Below, piece after piece: positions 8,594 through 17,539 of a stretch of DNA of 64,000 nt. This DNA comes from Sphingobium sp. TCM1. Lineage in GTDB: Bacteria > Pseudomonadota > Alphaproteobacteria > Sphingomonadales > Sphingomonadaceae. Location of the stretch: positions 1 to 64,000 of the forward strand of contig NZ_LXVX01000008.1 of assembly GCF_001650725.1 (NCBI RefSeq), read 5' to 3'. A program made the translations under genes and the position numbers. A model generated the notes under the pieces. That model searched no databases. It was not told the DNA's origin and saw nothing but the letters and a program-made list of their open reading frames with translations. How positions within the stretch are numbered: the stretch's first letter is position 1; each line of letters begins with the position of its first letter.

Positions 8594-10873
8594 ATGGCGC
8601 GCTTACCGCGGAAGCAATCGGACAGGAACGTCGGTGGGCGTGGGGGCATCAGCCGGCGGACCCTGCTGGTCGGTGGCGGGGCGGCTACCGGGCTGATGGT
8701 CGCCTGGGGCGCCTGGCCGCGCAGCTACAAGCCCAATCTTAACGCTGGTCCGACCGAAACGATCGTCAACGCCTTCCTCAAGATCGACCGGTCCGGGCAG
8801 GTCATCGTCATCGTCCCCCAGACCGAAATGGGGCAGGGCGTTACCACCGTCCTGCCGCAGATATTGGCAGACGAACTGGGCGCTGACTGGCGCACGGTCG
8901 CGGTGCAGGCCGCGCCGGTCAGCCCGCTCTATGCCAACAGCCTGCTGGCGCGCGAATGGCTGGCGAGCGACTGGACGCGGCTGCTGGGCAGTGCGGGCGA
9001 CTGGGCGATCGGCCAATATGCGACGCGCAGCGCGCTGATGCTGACGGGCGGGGGCACGTCGATCCCGATGTTCCATGACGCCTATCGCGACGCGGGCGCG
9101 GCCGCCCGCGTCCTGCTGTGCAAGGCGGCGGCGGCGCGCTGGGGCGTTCCGTGGGAAAGCTGCGACATTCAGGACGGCATCATCTCCGACGGCGGGGAGC
9201 GCCGGATGAAGATCGGCGATGTCGCCAGCGACAGTGTGAACTTCGACCTGCCGGATATATTGCCGTTGCGACAGGGGCAGGATGGGCGGCTTTCGGGGCA
9301 GGATCTGCCTCGCCTCGACACGCCTTCCAAGATTGACGGCAGCCATAATTTCGCCGCGGACATCCGGCTTCCCGACATGGTCTATGCCTCGATCCGGCAG
9401 GGGCCGATCGGCGACGCCGTGCTGGCCGGACTGGATGAACGTTCGGCGGGCGGCGTCACGGGGTTCCTCAAGCTGGTAAAGCAGGAACGCTGGGTCGCGG
9501 CGGTGGCGAGCAACTGGTGGGCGGCCAACAAGGCGCTGGACCTGGCCGATCCCGTCTTCACCCTTCGCGGTCGTCCGGTCAGCAGCGACGGGATCGGGGA
9601 GGCGCTGGAAACTGCCTTCTCCGGGGCGGCCGGCCGCCGCCTCTATTCGCAGGGCGATCTGGCTCCGATATTCGAGGGCGCAACCATCCTCGCCAGCGAA
9701 TATCAGGTCGATGCGGGCCTGCACCTGGCGCTCGAACCCATGTGTGCCACCGCCCGCGTGAGCGACGAGGGCGCGGAAATATGGATGGCGACGCAGGCGC
9801 CCGGCCTCGCTCGCAGCGCCATTGCCTCCGCGCTGGACCTGCCCGACAGCGCGGTGACGCTCTACCCGCTTCACGCCGGCGGGTCCTTCGGACGCAGGAT
9901 GGATTGGGACGCGGGCGTGCAGGCCGCGCTCATCGCCCGCGACATGGGGCGTCCGGTGCAATTGCAATGGTCGCGGCTGGAGGATGTGATCCAGGACCGG
10001 CCCAGCGCCCCTGTCCATGCCCGCATGGCGGCCAGGCTCGGCCGCAACGGCGCGATCGAGGGTTGGCTGGCAAAGGTCGCCACGCCCTGCGCCATGACCC
10101 AGACCTGGGCGCGCATCGCCGATGGCAAGCTGCCGCACGAGGCGGCGGAGGGGGCGGCGAACAAGGCCACCCGGCTTGCCGTAGCCGGCATGGCGCCGCC
10201 CTATTCCATTCCCAACTGGGCGGTCGATCATTACCCGGCCGATGTCGGCCTTCCCGTCGGTTTCACGCGCGGTAACGTGCATCTGCCCAGTGCCTTCGTC
10301 ACCGAAAGCTTCCTCGACGAACTCGCCCATCTGGCGAAGATGGAGGCCATGTCCTTCCGGATACAGATGCTGGGCGGCAATCCGCGCCTTGCCCATTGCC
10401 TCTCGACCGCAGCCGCCATGGGCGGATGGCAGGGCGGCATCGCCGGCAGCGGGCAGGGGATCGCGACGCACATGATGGGAGGCGCCTATGCCGCTATCCT
10501 GGTGGAGGCCGCGATGAGCGGCGACCGGCTCACCGTCAACCGGATCGTCGCTGCCGTCGATGCCGGCGATCAGGTCAATCCCGACATCGCCCGCCAGCAG
10601 ATCGAAAGCGGACTGGTCTACGGCCTTGCCTATGCAATGGGGGCTTCCGTGCCCTATGAGCGTGGCCTTCCCACCCGCGCGATCCTCGGCCGCATGAACC
10701 TGCCGCGGCTTGCCGATATCGGCGAAGTCACGGTCGAGTTGATCCGCAGCACCGCCGATCCGACCGGCGTCAGCGATCTTGCTGCGCCCCTGGTCGCGCC
10801 CGCCGTCGCCAACGCGCTCTACACCTGGACAGGCCAGCGATTGCGCAGCCTGCCTCTTTTGGGAACGACATGA
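8594..10873 (+). CDS. Tat-exported molybdopterin-binding large subunit, IorB-like
   Basis: A 759-residue xanthine-oxidase-family large subunit, closest in pattern to isoquinoline 1-oxidoreductase beta chains and membrane aldehyde dehydrogenases. A twin-arginine signal (SRRTLL, Arg at 21-22) and a hydrophobic stretch target it across the inner membrane. The molybdenum-cofactor motif region starts with QTEMGQGV, and the GGSFGRR-like segment (AGGSFGRRMDWD) is present. Such enzymes oxidise aldehydes or N-heterocycles and normally pair with a 2Fe-2S small subunit and a cytochrome. Neither is encoded nearby. Its stop overlaps the hemH start by four bases, which indicates coupling. Confidence 0.85.
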   Translation: MARLPRKQSDRNVGGRGGISRRTLLVGGGAATGLMVAWGAWPRSYKPNLNAGPTETIVNAFLKIDRSGQVIVIVPQTEMGQGVTTVLPQILADELGADWRTVAVQAAPVSPLYANSLLAREWLASDWTRLLGSAGDWAIGQYATRSALMLTGGGTSIPMFHDAYRDAGAAARVLLCKAAAARWGVPWESCDIQDGIISDGGERRMKIGDVASDSVNFDLPDILPLRQGQDGRLSGQDLPRLDTPSKIDGSHNFAADIRLPDMVYASIRQGPIGDAVLAGLDERSAGGVTGFLKLVKQERWVAAVASNWWAANKALDLADPVFTLRGRPVSSDGIGEALETAFSGAAGRRLYSQGDLAPIFEGATILASEYQVDAGLHLALEPMCATARVSDEGAEIWMATQAPGLARSAIASALDLPDSAVTLYPLHAGGSFGRRMDWDAGVQAALIARDMGRPVQLQWSRLEDVIQDRPSAPVHARMAARLGRNGAIEGWLAKVATPCAMTQTWARIADGKLPHEAAEGAANKATRLAVAGMAPPYSIPNWAVDHYPADVGLPVGFTRGNVHLPSAFVTESFLDELAHLAKMEAMSFRIQMLGGNPRLAHCLSTAAAMGGWQGGIAGSGQGIATHMMGGAYAAILVEAAMSGDRLTVNRIVAAVDAGDQVNPDIARQQIESGLVYGLAYAMGASVPYERGLPTRAILGRMNLPRLADIGEVTVELIRSTADPTGVSDLAAPLVAPAVANALYTWTGQRLRSLPLLGTT

Positions 10874-11868
10874 CCCTGCCCAGCGATCATCCGCCCATCC
10901 CGACGCCCAAGGTCGGCGTCTTGCTCATCAACCTCGGCACGCCCGACGCGCCCGACCCGAAATCGGTGCGGCGCTATCTCGGCGAATTTCTCTCTGACCG
11001 CCGTGTGGTCGAAATCCCGCCGCTCCTGTGGCAGCCGATCCTGCGTGGGATCATCCTGACGACCCGGCCGAAGAAATCGGCCCATGCCTATCAACAGGTC
11101 TGGACCGGGGAGGGGTCGCCGCTCGCCGTCCATACCCGCGCGACTGCGCAGGCGCTGCAACAGGCGATGCCCCAAGTCATGGTCGACTGGGCGATGCGCT
11201 ACGGCAATCCCGCCATATCGGACCGGCTGGCGGCGATGAAGGCGGCAGGCTGCGATCGCATCCTGCTCGCGCCGCTCTATCCGCAATATAGCGCCGCGAC
11301 GACCGCGACCGCCAATGACGCGGCCTTCGCGGCGCTGAAGGCAATGCGCTGGCAACCAGCCCTCCGCACCCTACCGCCTTATCATGACGATCCGGCCTAT
11401 ATCGGCGCGCTGAAGGCTTCGGTCGAAGGCCATCTGGCGACGCTGGATTTCAGCCCCGACGCCCTGCTCGCCAGCTTCCACGGGATGCCCGAACGGACGT
11501 TGCACCTGGGCGATCCCTATCATTGCCAGTCGGTGAAGACCGTCCGTCTGCTGCGTGAGGCGCTGGCGCTGCCCGTTCATATGAGCTTCCAGTCGCGTTT
11601 CGGCAGGGCCAAATGGCTTGAACCGGAAACCGAGGCGACGCTCGCCAAATTGGTAAATGACGGTGTCAGAAATATTGCGGTCGTGACGCCCGGATTCGCG
11701 GCGGACTGCCTTGAAACCCTAGAGGAAATCGCCCTGCGTGCGAAAGATGTTTTTTTGGCCCATGGTGGCGAAAATTTTGCCTATTTGCCCTGTCTAAACG
11801 CATCGCCGGAAGCTATCACTCTGTACCAGAGGCTGATGAGCCGCGAGCTTTCGGGTTGGATGGACTGA
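10870..11868 (+). CDS. hemH: ferrochelatase
   Basis: Inserts Fe2+ into protoporphyrin IX, the last step of protoheme synthesis. The 332-residue length is normal. The signature SFHGMPERT includes the conserved metal-site histidine (H204). The N-terminal GVLLINLGTPDAP and the QSRFG segment are characteristic. ATG 10870 lies inside the end of the molybdenum hydroxylase gene (ATGA overlap), so expression is probably coupled. It is followed closely by the acetoacetyl-CoA reductase gene. Confidence 0.96.
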   Translation: MTLPSDHPPIPTPKVGVLLINLGTPDAPDPKSVRRYLGEFLSDRRVVEIPPLLWQPILRGIILTTRPKKSAHAYQQVWTGEGSPLAVHTRATAQALQQAMPQVMVDWAMRYGNPAISDRLAAMKAAGCDRILLAPLYPQYSAATTATANDAAFAALKAMRWQPALRTLPPYHDDPAYIGALKASVEGHLATLDFSPDALLASFHGMPERTLHLGDPYHCQSVKTVRLLREALALPVHMSFQSRFGRAKWLEPETEATLAKLVNDGVRNIAVVTPGFAADCLETLEEIALRAKDVFLAHGGENFAYLPCLNASPEAITLYQRLMSRELSGWMD

Positions 11869-11892
11869 CCCCGGTTGGAAGAGGAGGCCAAT

Positions 11893-12615
11893 ATGTCGAG
11901 AGTGGCGATCGTGACGGGCGGAACGCGGGGCATCGGCGAGGCGATCAGCCTGGCGCTCAAGGATCTGGGGTATAAGGTCGCTGCCAACTATGGCGGCAAT
12001 GAGGAAAAGGCCAAGGCCTTCACCGACGCGACCGGGATCGCGTCCTTCAAATGGGATGTCGGCGATCATCAGGCCTGCCTCGACGGCTGCGCACAGGTTG
12101 CCGAAGCGCTCGGCCCGGTCGACATCGTCGTCAACAATGCCGGCATCACCCGCGATGGCGTGCTCTCCAAGATGAGCTTCGACGACTGGAACGAAGTGAT
12201 GCGGATCAACCTGGGCGGCTGCTTCAACATGGCGAAGGCGACCTTCGGCGGAATGCGGGAGCGCGGCTGGGGCCGGATCGTCAATATCGGCTCGATCAAC
12301 GGACAGGCTGGCCAATATGGTCAGGTCAACTATGCCGCCGCCAAGTCGGGCATTCACGGCTTCACCAAGGCGCTGGCGCAGGAGGGCGCGAAATATGGCG
12401 TGACCGTCAACGCCATCGCGCCCGGCTACATCGACACCGACATGGTCGCGGCGGTGCCTGCCCCGGTACTGGAAAAGATCGTCGCCAAGATCCCGGTCGG
12501 CCGCCTCGGCCAGGCCCATGAAATCGCCCGAGGCGTCGCTTTCTTCTGTAGCGAGGATGGCGGCTTCGTGACCGGGAGCACGCTGTCGATCAACGGCGGC
12601 CAGCATATGTATTGA
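11893..12615 (+). CDS. phbB: acetoacetyl-CoA reductase (PhaB/PhbB)
   Basis: A 240-residue short-chain dehydrogenase that reduces acetoacetyl-CoA to (R)-3-hydroxybutyryl-CoA with NADPH for polyhydroxybutyrate synthesis. The cofactor motif TGGTRGIG is near the N-terminus, and the catalytic Ser-Tyr-Lys set is seen in NIGSIN and YAAAKSG. A GAGGAGG ribosome site fixes the start at 11893. Neighbouring SDR enzymes such as FabG share this fold, but length and motifs favour PhaB. A PHB depolymerase lies at 31.7 kb. Confidence 0.9.
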   Translation: MSRVAIVTGGTRGIGEAISLALKDLGYKVAANYGGNEEKAKAFTDATGIASFKWDVGDHQACLDGCAQVAEALGPVDIVVNNAGITRDGVLSKMSFDDWNEVMRINLGGCFNMAKATFGGMRERGWGRIVNIGSINGQAGQYGQVNYAAAKSGIHGFTKALAQEGAKYGVTVNAIAPGYIDTDMVAAVPAPVLEKIVAKIPVGRLGQAHEIARGVAFFCSEDGGFVTGSTLSINGGQHMY

Positions 12616-12884
12616 TGCAGCAGGGCGGTCCTGTGCGATCCTCCGGGCCGCCCTTCGCTCCGCCGGTGAAGCGGAGCGTCACCATCGCCGGTCATCAGAC
12701 GGCGATCAGTCTTGAACCGATTTTCTGGGATGCGCTGCGCCGCGTCGCCGCCCACGAGCAAGTGCCGGTCAACGCCCTGATCGCGCGCATCGACGTCGCG
12801 CGTTTGGCGGCTGACCCGGCGCCGAACCTGGCGAGCGCGATCCGATGCTGGCTTTTCGATCATGGGCTTCCATCACAATTATAA
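12615..12884 (+). CDS. ribbon-helix-helix domain protein
   Basis: An 89-residue basic protein. The segment KRSVTIAGHQTAISLEPIFWD followed by a helical region (residues about 22-80) matches the ribbon-helix-helix fold of the antitoxin/Arc type found as lone small proteins in alphaproteobacteria. The ATG shares its A with the phbB stop codon, so translation is coupled. The gene ends within the first Fur-like box of the iron cluster. Possible roles are DNA binding near phb or iron genes, but there is no toxin partner and no direct evidence. Confidence 0.75.
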   Translation: MQQGGPVRSSGPPFAPPVKRSVTIAGHQTAISLEPIFWDALRRVAAHEQVPVNALIARIDVARLAADPAPNLASAIRCWLFDHGLPSQL

Positions 12885-12928
12885 GAATTATTCGCATTAG
12901 CGTTGACTATAAGAACGATTCGCAATAG
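12881..12928 (+). promoter_or_regulatory. two Fur-like iron boxes upstream of the siderophore receptor
   Basis: Two similar sites lie close together: AAGAATTATTCGCATTAG at 12883-12900 and AAGAACGATTCGCAATAG at 12911-12928. A TTGACT (12903-12908) between them could be the -35 element of the receptor promoter. The shared GAA-n-n-ATTCGCA core resembles proteobacterial Fur operators, and the tonB promoter has the same core. Binding by Fur is inferred from sequence and gene context. Confidence 0.6.
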
Positions 12929-12965
12929 CAGGCGCCCCAATCAAAACAGAGGGGGAGTCCGCTCC

Positions 12966-15251
12966 ATGAATAAGACTGCATCGACATCATTTCTGGCGCT
13001 CGGCTGCGTCGGTGCGCTGGCCTTCGCCGCAGCCGGTCATGCCCAAGAGGCCGATCGGGGGCCCAAGCTGGGCGGCATGACCGTGACCGACACCGCGATC
13101 GACGAATCCGCAGTGAAGGTGGAAAAGCCGGAATCGCCCAAATATGTGCGCCCGCTGCTGGACATGCCGCAGACCATCACGGTGATCGGCAACCAGACCA
13201 TCCAGAAGCAAAATCTTCTCACCCTGCGCGACGTGCTGTCCACCATTCCGGGCATCACCTTCGGCGCGGGCGAAGGTGGCGGCGGCTATGGCGACAGCAT
13301 CAATCTGCGCGGCCAGAGCGCCAATACCGACATCAGCATCGATGGCGTGCGCGACAGCGCGCAATATAGCCGTACCGACCCGTTCAATGTCGAGCAGATC
13401 GAGGTCACCAACGGGGCCAACTCCGTTTACGGCGGTTCCGGTTCGATCGGCGGCAGCATCAACATCGTCACCAAGCGACCCAAGGGCTATGATGAGACGC
13501 TGGTGCAGGCGGGCGTCGGCACGTCCGACTATTATCGTGCGACCATCGACAGCAATGTACGGGTGTCGGACTTCGTCGCGGTACGGCTCAACGCCATGTA
13601 TCATGAAAATGACGTGCCGGCCCGTCAGGTGGATCGCTACGAGCGCTGGGGCGTGGCCCCCTCGGTCAAGTTCGGCGTAGACGGCCCGACTTCGCTGACA
13701 CTGCTCTACACGCATCAGGAGGACAAGAATACGCCGCTCTACGGCGTGCCCTATTACAAGAATGGCGTCTATGACGGTGCGCTGCCCGGCGTGCCCTACA
13801 GCGCCTATCTGGGCTATGCGAACATGGATCGGCAGGATCAGACGATCGACCAGGCAACGGCGATCTTCGACCACAAGTTTAGCGACCTTCTGTCGATCCG
13901 CAACCTGTCGCGCTGGCAGCGGGTCGAACAAAATCTGGTCGTCAATCCGCCCCAGGGCGGTACCTACTGCCTGTCGAACGGCCGGACCCAGGCTGGCGCA
14001 TCCTGCTCCACCCCCGGCATCTACCTGCCCGGCGGTCCGCGCGGCACGTTCCGCAATTCCGAGAACCAGACGCTCTACAACCAACTGGACCTGACATTTT
14101 CCATCCCCGGCGGCCATTCGCTGGTGCTGGGTACCTCGATGTTGCAGGAGGATTATCTCCTCGACAGCGGCAATGTGCAGCGCAATGCCGATGGCACGAC
14201 GCCGACCATGACGCCGATCATCATCGGCGTGCCGACCGACTATGCCGGCCCGGTCAACCCGACCCGCACCGCCCATCAGGACGGCGACCTTTTCAACATC
14301 GCGGCCTATGCCTTCGCGGCGGTCAAGATCGTCGAGAAGATCGAGATCAACGGCGGCGTGCGCTGGGAGCATAATCGCGCCCGTTTCCGTGCCGACACGA
14401 TTGCCACGCCCGCGGCAGGCGGCGCCTACACCACCGGGGCGCAGCAGAACGCGACCGACAATCTCTTCTCCTACCGCATCGGCCTCGTTTACAAGCCTGT
14501 GGAGAATGCCAGCCTCTACATCGCCTATGGCAACAGCAAGACCCCGACCGCGACGACCGTCCGCTCGGGCTGCGGCCTGCTGATCACAGGGACCGGCGGC
14601 GTCAACAACGCCTGTGAGGCAAAGCCCGAACAGGCCGTCAATTATGAGATTGGCGGCAAGATCGACCTGTTTGACGCGAAGCTGCAACTGACGGCGGCTC
14701 TCTTCCGTAACGAACGCACCAACTACCGCGTCGCCAGCAACGATCCGTTGATCGGCGCCCTGCCGGTCAATGACGGTCGCAATCGGGTGGATGGTGTGTC
14801 CCTCGGCGCGACGGGGAATATCAGCGATGCCTGGACGATCTTCGCCAACTACACCTATCTGGATACCAAGGTGATCCAGAGCATTTCGGACTATCAGAAG
14901 TCGCAGGGCGTGATCGACACCCAGGCGGGCAATCCGATGACCAACAACCCGAAACATTCGGGCAGCCTCTTCACCACCTACAAGCTGCCCTTTGGCTTGG
15001 AGCTGGGCTATGGTCTGACCTATCAGGGTAGCTGGTACCTGACCAACGTGACCGGCGCGACGATGTACAAGGCGGATGACTATCTCGTCCACCGGGCGAT
15101 GCTGTCCTATCCGGTGACGGACAGGTTCAGCGCCCAGCTCAATGTCCAGAACTTCACCAACGAGAAATATTATACCAGCATTCGCAATAATGGCTGGGCC
15201 AATCCGGGAGAGGGGCGGTCCTGGGTGCTGACGCTGGGTTACAAGCTGTAA
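12966..15251 (+). CDS. TonB-dependent siderophore receptor (Fiu/PiuA-like)
   Basis: A 761-residue outer-membrane receptor for ferric, probably catecholate, siderophores. A signal peptide covers about residues 1-27. The plug domain begins with RPLLDMPQTITVIG, and the 22-strand barrel ends in the typical LTLGYKL terminus. I start at MNKTAS, since the longer frame from 12903 would cover the promoter and Fur-like boxes. The receptor, tonB and a PiuC dioxygenase are consecutive, the arrangement known for piuA-piuC and fiu-ybiX. The exact ligand is not readable from sequence. Confidence 0.92.
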   Translation: MNKTASTSFLALGCVGALAFAAAGHAQEADRGPKLGGMTVTDTAIDESAVKVEKPESPKYVRPLLDMPQTITVIGNQTIQKQNLLTLRDVLSTIPGITFGAGEGGGGYGDSINLRGQSANTDISIDGVRDSAQYSRTDPFNVEQIEVTNGANSVYGGSGSIGGSINIVTKRPKGYDETLVQAGVGTSDYYRATIDSNVRVSDFVAVRLNAMYHENDVPARQVDRYERWGVAPSVKFGVDGPTSLTLLYTHQEDKNTPLYGVPYYKNGVYDGALPGVPYSAYLGYANMDRQDQTIDQATAIFDHKFSDLLSIRNLSRWQRVEQNLVVNPPQGGTYCLSNGRTQAGASCSTPGIYLPGGPRGTFRNSENQTLYNQLDLTFSIPGGHSLVLGTSMLQEDYLLDSGNVQRNADGTTPTMTPIIIGVPTDYAGPVNPTRTAHQDGDLFNIAAYAFAAVKIVEKIEINGGVRWEHNRARFRADTIATPAAGGAYTTGAQQNATDNLFSYRIGLVYKPVENASLYIAYGNSKTPTATTVRSGCGLLITGTGGVNNACEAKPEQAVNYEIGGKIDLFDAKLQLTAALFRNERTNYRVASNDPLIGALPVNDGRNRVDGVSLGATGNISDAWTIFANYTYLDTKVIQSISDYQKSQGVIDTQAGNPMTNNPKHSGSLFTTYKLPFGLELGYGLTYQGSWYLTNVTGATMYKADDYLVHRAMLSYPVTDRFSAQLNVQNFTNEKYYTSIRNNGWANPGEGRSWVLTLGYKL

Positions 15252-15266
15252 CGACTGAAACCATCT

Positions 15267-15289
15267 CCCCGGCCTCGTCCCGGCCGGGG
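15267..15289 (+). terminator. GC-rich hairpin after the siderophore receptor
   Basis: CCCCGGCC and GGCCGGGG pair over a seven-base loop 15 bp after the stop codon. No T tract follows, so termination would be weak or need Rho. Confidence 0.45.
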
Positions 15290-15366
15290 TGACGGGCGGG
15301 CGGCGATGCACTCCTTGGCCGATGGCCATCCCTCCTCGGGTCGCCGCCCGTCCGAACCTTGCCATT

Positions 15367-15395
15367 TTGACAAGGCGCAATTGATTCGCATTAGG
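15367..15395 (+). promoter_or_regulatory. tonB promoter with Fur-like box
   Basis: A consensus -35 TTGACA (15367-15372) is followed by GCGCAATTGATTCGCATTAG (15375-15394), which carries the same GATTCGCA core as the receptor boxes. The box covers the spacer and the likely -10 region, a position suited to repression by an iron-loaded Fur-type regulator. Confidence 0.6.
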
Positions 15396-15430
15396 CTTCG
15401 CGTTATGGGCGCGGAAAGGGAGGCGCTTCC

Positions 15431-16201
15431 ATGCTGCAAGCCGCAAGCCAGCCGATCGACGACCAGATGGCCACGACGGAACCGGCGCTCGATCCGGTTT
15501 CCGCTCCGTCGGTATCGCTGGTGCAGCCGGCAGCGCCCCCGCCGGTGGGACGTTATCGCGCCCGGTCCCGTCCCAATCTGCCCGCCATTGCAGCCATATT
15601 GATGCTCCACGCGGTGGCGATCGGCGCGCTGGTCCAGGTGCGTAATCATGTGCAACGCGTGGAGGAAGCCAAGCTGACGGTGGTCAATCTCAGCCCGCCG
15701 CCGCCTCCGCCCCCGGCCGCGCAGGCCCCGCCACCGCCGCCCTCCACGCCGCAGGTCGTTGCGCCTCCGCCGATCGTGCAGACGCCCGCACCGCCCGTGC
15801 CCGTACAGACTACGCCTGATCCAGTTCCGGTACCGGCAGCTGTGCCGGTCGCCGTCTCCGTGCCAGGTCCGCCGGCGCCCGTCGCGCCACCGGTTGCGCC
15901 CGGCATCGTCCAGGCCGGCGACCTAGGCGCCCAGATGGTGGCGGGCAAGCCGCCCCGCTATCCGGTCGAAAGCCGGCGCAAGCGCGAGCAGGGCACGGTC
16001 GTGCTAACGCTAATCCTGGGGCTGGACGGTGCCGTCGAGAGTATCAGCGTGTCGCAGAGCAGCGGCTTTTCGCGGCTCGACAATGCTGCGCGCGACGCGG
16101 TCAAGAACTGGCGCTGGAAACCGATCCTGCGCAGCGGCCAGCCGGTGCGGGTCAAGGGCGTGGTCGAAATCCCCTTCATCCTGCGGACCGACGCCGCCTG
16201 A
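15431..16201 (+). CDS. tonB: TonB energy-transducing protein
   Basis: A 256-residue inner-membrane protein that couples the proton-motive force to outer-membrane receptors. One membrane helix near residues 53-75 is followed by a long proline-rich spacer (runs of PPPPPP, PVPV repeats) at about 90-165. The C-terminal TonB domain (residues about 170-256) has [19 protein letters not shown] and ends in IPFIL. It sits between the siderophore receptor and a PiuC gene. exbB and exbD are not in the window. Confidence 0.93.
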   Translation: MLQAASQPIDDQMATTEPALDPVSAPSVSLVQPAAPPPVGRYRARSRPNLPAIAAILMLHAVAIGALVQVRNHVQRVEEAKLTVVNLSPPPPPPPAAQAPPPPPSTPQVVAPPPIVQTPAPPVPVQTTPDPVPVPAAVPVAVSVPGPPAPVAPPVAPGIVQAGDLGAQMVAGKPPRYPVESRRKREQGTVVLTLILGLDGAVESISVSQSSGFSRLDNAARDAVKNWRWKPILRSGQPVRVKGVVEIPFILRTDAA

Positions 16202-16217
16202 CGGACATGCCTTTGCC

Positions 16218-16901
16218 ATGCTGATTGCCATACCCGATCTGATCGACGCCCAGGGTGTCGCCGCCATCCGCGCCATCATCGATGCCGCCGACTGGGTGGA
16301 CGGCAATGTCACGTCTGGGCACCAGTCCGCGCTCGCCAAGCGCAACCTGCAATTGCCCGAAGAATGCGACGCGGCGAAGCGGGCAGGGCAGATGATCCTC
16401 GATGCGCTGGGACGCTCTCCGCTTTTTATCGCCGCCGCGCTGCCGCTCAAAATCTTTCCGCCCCTGTTCAACAGCTATGCCGGCGGGCAGGCGTTCGGCG
16501 TTCATGTCGACAATGCGGTACGCATCCAGGCGGGCACCGGCTTTCGCGTGCGATCCGACCTGTCGATCACCGTGTTTCTGGAGGAACCGGACGCCTATGA
16601 TGGCGGGGAACTGACGATCGAAACGAATTTCGGCGTGCAGCAGGTGAAGCTGCCCGCCGGCCATGCGGTTCTCTATCCCTCTTCCTCGCTGCATCGGGTC
16701 GAGCCGGTGACGCGCGGGCGGCGCGTGGCGAGCTTCTTTTGGCTTCAGTCGATGATTCGCGACGATGGCGCGCGGCAGATGCTGTTCGACCTCGACCGCA
16801 GCGTGCAGGGCGTGGCGGCTGCGATGGGGCAGGATCATGATGAGGTGATCCGCCTGACCGGCGTCTATCACAATCTGCTGCGGCGCTGGGCCGACGCCTG
16901 A
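16218..16901 (+). CDS. piuC: PiuC/YbiX-type Fe(II) and 2-oxoglutarate dioxygenase
   Basis: A 227-residue PKHD-type hydroxylase, the usual family length. The iron ligands are H96 and D98 (HVD) and H159 (LHRVEP). R169 ten residues later would bind 2-oxoglutarate. Family members are linked to siderophore receptors (piuA-piuC, fiu-ybiX) and iron starvation, but their substrate is not established. The gene starts 17 bp after the tonB stop, so the three genes likely form one iron-responsive unit. ATG 16218 gives a start matching the family N-terminus. Confidence 0.9.
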   Translation: MLIAIPDLIDAQGVAAIRAIIDAADWVDGNVTSGHQSALAKRNLQLPEECDAAKRAGQMILDALGRSPLFIAAALPLKIFPPLFNSYAGGQAFGVHVDNAVRIQAGTGFRVRSDLSITVFLEEPDAYDGGELTIETNFGVQQVKLPAGHAVLYPSSSLHRVEPVTRGRRVASFFWLQSMIRDDGARQMLFDLDRSVQGVAAAMGQDHDEVIRLTGVYHNLLRRWADA

Positions 16902-16938
16902 CCTCTCTGTGATGGGTCGCCACGGTGTTGGCGCCAGC

Positions 16939-17409
16939 CTATTTGTCGGTCGCGCCCCAGATATCGGCCGCCTTCACATAGCCGCGCTGGCCATGCACGT
17001 CGAAGGTGCACCAGCCAGCCGAGCAATCGGACAGCCGCCCGACCACGCCTCGCTCCGCGCGAAACAGGGCCGGCGCGCCGTCGCTGGCGGAGGCACGCAG
17101 AGGCGCCGTCTCCGCTCGCACAATCGCGGTGGGCGTGTCGCTCAGCAGCCGGACATGCATCCATCCCTGCGCGCCATCGGGGTCTTCGACCTTGCGCCAC
17201 AGGCCCAGTACCTGCACCACCTTCACCGGCAAATCCCGGCGGCGATAGACCCAGTTGGACGGGTAATCCAGGCTCGGGCCCACGCGCATCCGCGCTTCGT
17301 CCTGGGACAGAGAGGCCCAGTAAGGCACCGGCTTGGCCGGGGCCGCAAGGGTCGCGCCAGCCGCGGCCAGCGCCGCCGCCGCGCCCGCACCCAAACACAA
17401 ACGCTTCAT
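16939..17409 (-). CDS. exported SH3-domain protein
   Basis: A 156-residue periplasmic protein with a clear signal peptide (MKRLCLGAGAAAALAAAG...). Two bacterial SH3-like repeats follow: one around ARMRVGPSLDYPSNWVYRR, the other around GVVGRLSDCSAGWCTFDVHG. SH3b domains often bind cell-wall peptides. Two cysteines in the second repeat may form a disulfide. Start candidates at 17436 and 17496 exist, and I prefer 17409 because the signal peptide begins there. It converges with piuC. Confidence 0.82.
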   Translation of the reverse strand: MKRLCLGAGAAAALAAAGATLAAPAKPVPYWASLSQDEARMRVGPSLDYPSNWVYRRRDLPVKVVQVLGLWRKVEDPDGAQGWMHVRLLSDTPTAIVRAETAPLRASASDGAPALFRAERGVVGRLSDCSAGWCTFDVHGQRGYVKAADIWGATDK

Positions 17410-17539
17410 CCCAAATCCATTGCCCATGTCACCCATGGCCATCCCATAACCTGTTGCGCGTCGCTGGGACAGTGTTTCGATGGCCTGGCCCGCCATATCC
17501 GCTTGACCCGCGCCGCGACGGGGAATAGCGGCCTAGTCC

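Noticed and set aside
12987..15446. An 819-codon open frame antisense to the siderophore receptor
   Set aside because: It mirrors the receptor codons, is rich in His, Arg, Gly and Asp without any domain, and has no ribosome site. High GC keeps such frames open.
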